NCBI GenBank assembly: GCA_041648755.1 | Contig: JBAZOJ010000113.1 | Coordinates: forward strand, 1-11,297 | Source: JBAZOJ01 sp041648755 | GTDB lineage: Bacteria > Planctomycetota > B143-G9 | Direction of reading: 5' to 3' | Length of the DNA: 11,297 bases | Part shown: piece after piece, positions 6,742-11,297 of the stretch | Numbering within the stretch: the first letter of the stretch is position 1 | Layout: each line of letters opens with the position of its first letter | The notes under the pieces: generated by a model | Told to the model about the DNA's origin: nothing | Database searches by the model: none | The model's input: the letters and a program-made list of their open reading frames with translations, nothing else | Position numbers and translations under genes: made by a program

Positions 6742-7742
6742 CGGCTAAGGTAACAGTGATCTCGGTCGGTGCGGTCAGTGCATTTGGTCCCCACACTTCC
6801 GATTTTCTGACAGGAATCCGAAGCAAGCGTTGCGCCTGCCGGGAAATTGTCGGATTCGAAGCGCCCCCGGAGTCCCCGGGAATCGGCGCTGAACTTCGCG
6901 ACTTCCAGATCGGCGCGTTCATCCCCTCGATAAAGTCCTACGTGGACCGTTGTACTGCCCTTGCGCTCAAGGCTGGCCTCGATGCACTGTCCGCACCTGC
7001 CGTGGTCGCGCGACGCGCTGCAAAAGTCGGCCTGTGCTTTGGCAGCGAATTCGCCTGCCTCGAGACGATGAATCTGTACTGCTCCACCGGCCTTGACAAG
7101 GGCTGGCGCTTCGCTCCCCCGTTCCTGTTTATCCACAGCTATGCCAACACTCCTGCAGCCGAAATGCACATCGACCTCGGCATGAAGGGCTTCAGCAATG
7201 TCTTTTCCGGCGGGCCCAACGCCGGATGGGAGGCGGTCTCTGACGCAATTGCCGTCCTGGGACGCGGACAGGCCGGAATGTTGCTGACGGGAGCGTCAGA
7301 GGCGCTCGGGCCTTCACGGTACAAGTACTATCACGGGGCTGGCAACCTGGGCACCGTTGACAAGCCGAACCAGGCGTTTATCCCTGGCGAAGGCGCCGCG
7401 TTCCTCCTGTTGTGCGGGCCTGACTCAGTAGAAGAAGCTCTGGCGCTTTCCGGCGCTTCCGAGCCACTTGGGCAAATTGAGATCTGCCCCTCAGAGGAAT
7501 CGCAGTGCGAAAAGTCTTCCTTTGTGTTCCGCTCCACCCCGGACGGGCTTTCCCCGGCGGAGAATGACGGAAAGCAGGAGCGGATAGATCTCCGTTCTTT
7601 AACGGGGATGTGCGGCGCGGCTGACGTTCCCCTTGCTATTGCGGCCTTCTTCGGCAACGACGAGTATCCGCGCGGTTCATCCGCGCTCTTTCCTCCACCA
7701 CTTCCCGGCTTTGGCGCAGCGTTGTCCGCGACAAAGACCTGA
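6738..7742 (+). CDS. Ketosynthase-like protein lacking catalytic cysteine
   Basis: This 334-residue protein has the thiolase-like fold of beta-ketoacyl-ACP synthases but is about 70-80 residues shorter than FabF-type enzymes. Matching blocks are SAFGPHTSDFLTGI at the N terminus, YVDRCTALALKAGLDAL (68-84), the nucleophile-elbow region with GWEAVSDAIAVLGRGQAG (163-180) and LLTGASEAL (182-190), and FIPGEGAAFLLL (214-225). When LGRGQAGMLLTGASEA is aligned with the canonical post-elbow segment, the catalytic cysteine position falls on Pro160 (SGGP). The C-terminal half has no HGTGT-type or second His motif; only LPGFGAALSATK (322-333) recalls the usual NFGFGGxN ending. It therefore cannot be a normal condensing enzyme. 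It may be a chain-length-factor-like partner, a PF13723-type ketosynthase homologue of aryl polyene loci, or a repurposed acyl-binding protein. No acyl carrier protein or second ketosynthase is seen nearby. The start at ATG 6738 overlaps the Memo stop. Confidence 0.75.
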   Translation: MTAKVTVISVGAVSAFGPHTSDFLTGIRSKRCACREIVGFEAPPESPGIGAELRDFQIGAFIPSIKSYVDRCTALALKAGLDALSAPAVVARRAAKVGLCFGSEFACLETMNLYCSTGLDKGWRFAPPFLFIHSYANTPAAEMHIDLGMKGFSNVFSGGPNAGWEAVSDAIAVLGRGQAGMLLTGASEALGPSRYKYYHGAGNLGTVDKPNQAFIPGEGAAFLLLCGPDSVEEALALSGASEPLGQIEICPSEESQCEKSSFVFRSTPDGLSPAENDGKQERIDLRSLTGMCGAADVPLAIAAFFGNDEYPRGSSALFPPPLPGFGAALSATKT

Positions 7743-7754
7743 CGGCGAATTACC

Positions 7755-7765
7755 AAGGAGAGGTG
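7755..7765 (+). promoter_or_regulatory. Ribosome binding site of the PIN-PhoH gene
   Basis: AAGGAGAGGTG lies ten bases before ATG 7776, in the 33-base gap after the ketosynthase-like gene. It supports this start and suggests efficient independent initiation in place of the stop/start coupling used by the two previous genes. Confidence 0.6.
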
Positions 7766-7775
7766 AAAGCTCAAC

Positions 7776-9077
7776 ATGTTGAAATACGTGATTGACACCA
7801 ACGTCATCCTTCACACTGCGGATTCACTGACTTCCTTCCCCGACGGCGAGGTGGTCATACCTCTCGATGTTCTCGAGGAACTGGATGCATTTAAAAAGTT
7901 CAGCGATGAGAAAGGCAGAATCGCGCGGCAAGTTTCGAGATTCCTTGATCAACTCCGCGCCACAGGCCATCTCGCCAATGGTGTGCCCCTCGATAACGGC
8001 GGCCGCCTGAGCGTCTACACCTCAACGACTGATCCCGCCAAGGCGGGTCTTGACGCCTCCAAGAAGGACAACTCCATTCTGTTTGTCGCATGGAAACTGA
8101 AATCACTGGGCGAGAATGTCGTGTTCGTGTCCAAGGATATAAACTCCAGGATAAAGGCTGACGTAATCGGCGTCCCGGCACGGGATTTTGAGAAGCAGAA
8201 AGTCTCGTTCGACGAGTTTGACCCCGGCTGGGTCGAATTGAAGGTTCCGATCCTGAAGGTCGAAAAACCCATCGAGACGGTCCGGGAACTCCTTGACCCG
8301 GCGGGGCTGCGGCCCAACCGTTTCTTTCTCGTCCGCAACGAGGATGATGACACGCACTACGCGATTGTTCGCGTGGATCCCGAAACCAGCGAACTGGTCG
8401 CTCTTTCGCCCGGCAGCGAAGAAGCTTATGCGGTGCGCGCAAGGAATCCGCATCAGCGAATGGCTCTGGAACTGCTTATGGATCGGCGCGTGCAACTGGT
8501 GACCCTCATAGGGCAGGCCGGAACCGGCAAGACCCTGCTTGCACTTGCAGCGGCGCTGAAACAGGTTATCGCAATGGCCAACGGCTATGACCGCGTTGTG
8601 GTGGCCCGTCCTGTCGTGCCAGTCGGCAAGGACCTCGGCTATCTTCCCGGAACAAAGGAAGAGAAGATCGCCGCATGGATGGACCCGATCTTCGATAATC
8701 TTGAGTACATCCTTGGGCTCAAGCCCAACCGGAAACAGGGCTACACAGCAGATCGTCTCCTCGAAGAGGAGATTCTTCAACTGGAGGCCCTGACCTACAT
8801 CCGTGGGCGCAGTATTCCCAACCAGTACCTTATTGTAGACGAGTGCCAGAATCTGACTCCGCTGGAAGTCAAGACCGTTATCTCCCGCGCGGGGGAGGGC
8901 ACCAAGGTCGTCCTGACCGGCGACCCATACCAGATTGACAACCCGTACCTTGATTCCGCGTCCAACGGCCTCGTATATACCGCGGATCGGATGAGGATCG
9001 TCCCGTTACACGGCCACGTCAGCCTCGTGAAAAGCGAACGCAGCCAGCTTGCCTCCCTGGCGGCCGAACTGCTGTAG
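7776..9077 (+). CDS. PIN-PhoH2 ATPase/ribonuclease (YlaK type)
   Basis: This 433-residue protein fuses an N-terminal PIN ribonuclease domain to a C-terminal PhoH ATPase, the arrangement called PhoH2; characterised homologues unwind and cut RNA using ATP. The PIN domain (about 1-140) shows the expected acidic residues: D7 in VIDTNVIL, E34/E35 in DVLEELD, D98 in KKDNSIL and D121 in SKDIN. The PhoH part has Walker A GQAGTGKT (246-253), Walker B LIVDE (352-356) followed by CQNL, and the VLTGDPYQID block (379-388). Length and domain order are normal for the family, and all catalytic residues appear intact. It is the last gene of the rightward block and is followed after 35 bases by a strong hairpin. 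In some mycobacteria an antitoxin-like gene precedes phoH2; nothing like that precedes it here. Confidence 0.93.
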   Translation: MLKYVIDTNVILHTADSLTSFPDGEVVIPLDVLEELDAFKKFSDEKGRIARQVSRFLDQLRATGHLANGVPLDNGGRLSVYTSTTDPAKAGLDASKKDNSILFVAWKLKSLGENVVFVSKDINSRIKADVIGVPARDFEKQKVSFDEFDPGWVELKVPILKVEKPIETVRELLDPAGLRPNRFFLVRNEDDDTHYAIVRVDPETSELVALSPGSEEAYAVRARNPHQRMALELLMDRRVQLVTLIGQAGTGKTLLALAAALKQVIAMANGYDRVVVARPVVPVGKDLGYLPGTKEEKIAAWMDPIFDNLEYILGLKPNRKQGYTADRLLEEEILQLEALTYIRGRSIPNQYLIVDECQNLTPLEVKTVISRAGEGTKVVLTGDPYQIDNPYLDSASNGLVYTADRMRIVPLHGHVSLVKSERSQLASLAAELL

Positions 9078-9112
9078 AGCTGATTTCCCGCGCTTGTCCC
9101 GATTTCAAAACA

Positions 9113-9139
9113 AAAGGCCGTCCCCTTGGGACGGCCTTT
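9113..9139. terminator. Bidirectional intrinsic terminator between convergent genes
   Basis: A perfect 12-base stem, AAAGGCCGTCCC paired with GGGACGGCCTTT, encloses the loop CTT. On the plus strand it is followed by TTTGCTTC, a modest U-run. On the minus strand the flanking bases read TTTTGTTTTGAAA (including the A/T end of the stem), a better U-run. It lies between the PIN-PhoH stop (9077) and the recombinase stop (9185), which converge, so it should end transcription from both sides. The rest of the gap (9078-9184) holds only a weak 6-base inverted repeat. Confidence 0.85.
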
Positions 9140-9184
9140 GCTTCGTGTGGCCGGGGTCTTTTCATGGCCACGGCATTACCGTGA

Positions 9185-10177
9185 TCAGTGATGAACGGCC
9201 TCTGCGACTTTGCGGGAAAGCGCCTTGCCTGGCCGGATCCTGGTTTCCGGACCATCGCCGGTCCTTGGTTCCGTGCGGCGGGAGTTCTTTGCCAGCACGT
9301 ACCTGGCAGTGGTGCCGACGCTGCGATGACCCAGCGCCTGCTGAACCTGGAAAATATCGTGCGTCTTCTCATAGAGCGTCGCGGCGAAAGTCTGCCGCAG
9401 CACGGCGGGCGGAATTTCCCTGATTCCGGCCCTTCGACACCAGGTCTTCAACCTGAAATTTACTTGTCTTGTCGTGATGCGTGTGTTCCTGCCCGATAGG
9501 AAAAGGGGGCCGTCAGCCCTGGGAATCGATGTCCCGGCGCGAAGATAGCGCCTTATCGCACTGAGGAATTGTTCTCCGGCCTTTCGGCATTGCGGCCGCC
9601 CTGCACGGTGAGACCTTACGCGAACAAGTCCAAGCTCAGTATCGAAGTCGGTCAAATCGAGAGATACCACATCAACAATCGAGAATCCTTCTGTCAACAT
9701 GGCTGTGAGCATCGCAAAATCCCTGATCGAAAGCGGATCCGCAGAACTGCGAACCGCCGCGAGAAGACGGTCGCATTCGTCGGGCGAAAGCGCGGAAATC
9801 TCTCGCCCGCGAAGCGAGACACTCCTCAAACGCTCTGCCGGGCTCGCGGATGTGTAGCCTGCCCCCCGCGCCCACGAGAAGAATTGCCTGACCGCTGCTT
9901 TGACGCGGTTGCATGACGCCTGGCCCCTGACATGGTCCTGCAGGTGGGTGAACCTCGTATCCGCAAATGCCTCCTCTATGTGCTTCCTGCGAATCCCGCT
10001 GAATGAGACTCGGCCAAGTCTGACTACGACGAGGCTCAGGATGAAACGCACGTCCCGCAAGTATCCTTTGACCGTGGGCGGAGACTTGCCTTGTGCAAAT
10101 AGGAATTCCCTGAACTCCGTCAGCAGTTCTTCGTAGGACGAGGACAGGAAGTTGGCTTCCGATGCGATGGTCGTCAT
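9185..10177 (-). CDS. Tyrosine recombinase/integrase-like protein with degenerate active site
   Basis: This 330-residue protein has XerC/D-like architecture: a SAM-like core-binding domain (about 14-105, with SYEELLTEFREFLFAQGKSP and a RVKAAVRQFFSWARGAGYT helix) and a C-terminal catalytic domain (about 128-295). The nucleophile Y293 (TTARYV), H284 (ALGHRS) and Arg-II R261 (VLRQTF) are present. The Arg-I position in the usual G-L-R-I-S-E-L block reads GFSIVDV, so Ser166 replaces Arg. The box II HxLRH motif reads AVLRQ, losing both histidines. The beta-hairpin lysine position reads RSHRAGR, with no obvious Lys. Normal strand cleavage is therefore doubtful. The start at 10177 has GGAGA seven bases upstream; the frame stays open further upstream but only through the glycosyltransferase gene. 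It lies 41 bases after that gene and could be its operon partner. It may be a decaying integrase or a DNA-binding derivative. Confidence 0.8.
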   Translation of the reverse strand: MTTIASEANFLSSSYEELLTEFREFLFAQGKSPPTVKGYLRDVRFILSLVVVRLGRVSFSGIRRKHIEEAFADTRFTHLQDHVRGQASCNRVKAAVRQFFSWARGAGYTSASPAERLRSVSLRGREISALSPDECDRLLAAVRSSADPLSIRDFAMLTAMLTEGFSIVDVVSLDLTDFDTELGLVRVRSHRAGRPQCRKAGEQFLSAIRRYLRAGTSIPRADGPLFLSGRNTRITTRQVNFRLKTWCRRAGIREIPPAVLRQTFAATLYEKTHDIFQVQQALGHRSVGTTARYVLAKNSRRTEPRTGDGPETRIRPGKALSRKVAEAVHH

Positions 10178-10218
10178 TTCGCCGTCTCCGGTTGCATGTC
10201 TTCTTTCAAGGAAATGCT

Positions 10219-10968
10219 CTAAGCCATGAACTGGCGAAGTTTGGCCAGTTTCTTCAGGATCACGGATACAACGCCCCACGAGTATCCATTCACTTTCCAC
10301 GCCCTCACGTCCTCGCGGAACTGGCGAATCCTGCTGCCCAATCCCCTGCTGCTGAGCCCTCCGGCCCGCATCCGCACGATCGTCTTCGGTACATATGCGC
10401 ATGTAAGGTTGTTTCCGTGGATGAACCGCAGCATCAACTCGTAGTCCGCCGAAATCCTCATGTCCAGCCTGTAGCCGCCCAGCTTCTCGAACAAATCGCG
10501 ACGAATGAAAAGGGCCAGATGCGGCGGCATCCATCCCCAGCGGAATTTCCCCGGCCTGTACGAGCCCGATCGCCATCGGCGAGTAACGCGATCCGGGCGC
10601 TGGCTGTCCACGATTATCAGGTCGCCATAGCAGCAATCGCATCCCGTTCGTTCGCATTCCCGTGCAATAGCTGCGATGACATCAGGATCCGCGAGTTCGT
10701 CGTCCGCGCCCAGCGTCCCCACGTAGTCCCCTGTTGCCACGCGCAATCCTTTGTTCAGGGCCGCATAGAGCCCCTTATCCTTTTCGCTTACCCAGTAGGC
10801 CAAGTGGTCCGTATGTCTCGCGACAATCTCAGCCGTTCCATCGGTAGAACCGCCGTCAATAACGATGTGTTCGATTTGATCGTGCGTCTGACCACGAACA
10901 CTTGCGATGGCGCCTTCTATGGTTTGCGAAGCGTTGTATGAAGCCGTTACGATGGTGATGCGTGTCAC
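10219..10968 (-). CDS. Family 2 glycosyltransferase
   Basis: This 249-residue cytoplasmic or membrane-associated enzyme of the GT-A fold transfers a sugar from a nucleotide-sugar donor, probably during surface polysaccharide assembly. Motifs in order are the N-terminal TRITIVTASYNASQTI, VIDGGSTDGT (36-45) for nucleotide binding, DKGLYAALNKG (64-74), the metal-binding GADDE (87-91, a DxD variant), and ADYELMLRF (184-192). This pattern matches the WcaA-like GT2 subgroup that starts T(I/V)VTxxYN. Length is typical, and no membrane helices are evident. The start is GTG at 10968: its GTGA overlaps the stop of the GDP-fucose synthase gene, and GGGAGA (10979-10984) is ten bases upstream. Longer in-frame starts would run deep into that gene and are rejected. 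Coupling to a GDP-fucose-making enzyme makes a fucose-containing glycan plausible, but the donor cannot be read from sequence. Confidence 0.9.
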   Translation of the reverse strand: MTRITIVTASYNASQTIEGAIASVRGQTHDQIEHIVIDGGSTDGTAEIVARHTDHLAYWVSEKDKGLYAALNKGLRVATGDYVGTLGADDELADPDVIAAIARECERTGCDCCYGDLIIVDSQRPDRVTRRWRSGSYRPGKFRWGWMPPHLALFIRRDLFEKLGGYRLDMRISADYELMLRFIHGNNLTCAYVPKTIVRMRAGGLSSRGLGSRIRQFREDVRAWKVNGYSWGVVSVILKKLAKLRQFMA

Positions 10969-11297
10969 TTGCGGTGATTCTCCCTGAACCACTTCACCGT
11001 CCGATCGAGCCCGATCCCGAACAGAGTCCGGGCCTTGAATCCGAAGAGCTTCTCGGCGCGCGAAACGTCCAGGCAGCGGCGCGGCTGCCCGTCGGGGTAC
11101 GCCGGGTCGAAAAGCGTCTCTCCCACGTAGCCGCATTTTTCTGCGATTATCTTCGCCAGGTCGGCGATAGTTATCTCAAATCCCGCCCCGATATTGACTG
11201 GCTCGGGGCCATCGTATAGCTCCGTGGCCATCGCGATCGCCTCCGCCGCATCCTCGACATATAGAAACTCCCGGCTGGCCATTCCAGTGCCCCAGAT
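10965..11297 (-). CDS. fcl: GDP-L-fucose synthase, C-terminal part (cut by window edge)
   Basis: Only the last 110 residues are inside the window; the frame continues past base 11297 through IWGTGM, so ATG 11282 is not the start. The visible part has the C-terminal pattern of GDP-4-keto-6-deoxy-mannose epimerase/reductase: WGTGxxxREFLYVEDAAEA, PVNIGAGFEITIADLAKIIA, then YPDGQPRRCLDVSRAEKLFG and a final GLDRTVKWFREN. This enzyme converts GDP-4-keto-6-deoxymannose to GDP-L-fucose with NADPH in the cytoplasm. The catalytic YxxxK and nucleotide-binding GxxGxxG motifs lie outside the window. The gene overlaps the following glycosyltransferase by 4 bases, so the two are translationally coupled within a leftward polysaccharide operon. 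Confidence 0.87.
   Translation of the reverse strand: MWGTGMASREFLYVEDAAEAIAMATELYDGPEPVNIGAGFEITIADLAKIIAEKCGYVGETLFDPAYPDGQPRRCLDVSRAEKLFGFKARTLFGIGLDRTVKWFRENHRK

Noticed and set aside
9147..9171. GTGGCC and GGCCAC inverted repeat separated by 13 bases
   Set aside because: The arms are only six bases and GC-rich, and the loop is long; this is expected by chance and has no dif- or att-like core.
10178..10657. A 160-codon N-terminal extension of the recombinase frame on the minus strand
   Set aside because: It runs entirely through the glycosyltransferase gene in another frame and has no recognisable domain, while ATG 10177 has a good ribosome binding site and begins just before the SAM-like domain.
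10162..10941. A 259-codon plus-strand open frame antisense to the glycosyltransferase
   Set aside because: No domain is recognisable, its composition is typical of an antisense shadow in GC-rich DNA, and the opposite strand carries a clear GT2.
10969..11136. Longer start for the glycosyltransferase upstream of GTG 10968
   Set aside because: The added residues are low-complexity Arg/Ala-rich translation of the fcl gene in another frame. GTG 10968 gives the standard GT2 N terminus.
1..11297. CRISPR arrays, tRNA or rRNA genes, insertion sequences
   Set aside because: I saw no regularly spaced repeats, no cloverleaf or rRNA signatures, and no transposase or paired terminal repeats. The DNA is almost fully occupied by the ten genes listed.

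Overview
The window holds ten protein-coding genes and almost no spare DNA; the longest gap is about 107 bases. It is a moderately GC-rich bacterial segment. The taxon cannot be fixed from sequence alone. The best hint is the type IV pilin-like protein at 5115-5930, which has a GFTLIEV prepilin signal, a CQSNL motif just after the N-terminal helix and a DGH motif near the C terminus. That architecture is abundant in Planctomycetes, Lentisphaerae, Verrucomicrobia, Hydrogenedentes and similar phyla, so an uncultured relative of one of these is my guess.

Rightward block (3-9077): eight genes lie head to tail with short gaps or 4-base stop/start overlaps. They are a COG2509-type FAD dehydrogenase (5' end outside the window), a glycerate 2-kinase, a DUF2062 membrane protein, a large exported protein with three CxxC knuckles, the pilin-like protein, a Memo-family protein, a ketosynthase-like protein without its catalytic cysteine, and a PIN-PhoH ATPase. 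A palindrome overlapping a possible -10 box at 2461-2487 may divide the block into two transcription units. A strong hairpin at 9113-9139 ends it.

Leftward block (11297-9185): this converges on the same hairpin. In transcription order it holds the C-terminal part of a GDP-L-fucose synthase, a family 2 glycosyltransferase overlapping it by 4 bases, and a tyrosine recombinase. The first two point to the edge of a surface polysaccharide cluster. The recombinase keeps its nucleophilic tyrosine but has lost several other catalytic residues.

The most unusual items are (i) the exported zinc-knuckle protein whose C-terminal domain resembles a pseudopilin head and which sits directly before a pilin gene, (ii) the Memo gene translationally coupled to a ketosynthase-like protein with no recognisable active site, and (iii) the tyrosine recombinase lacking the Arg-I and box II His residues. 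None of these proves a new system; they are the parts that the recognised families do not explain.
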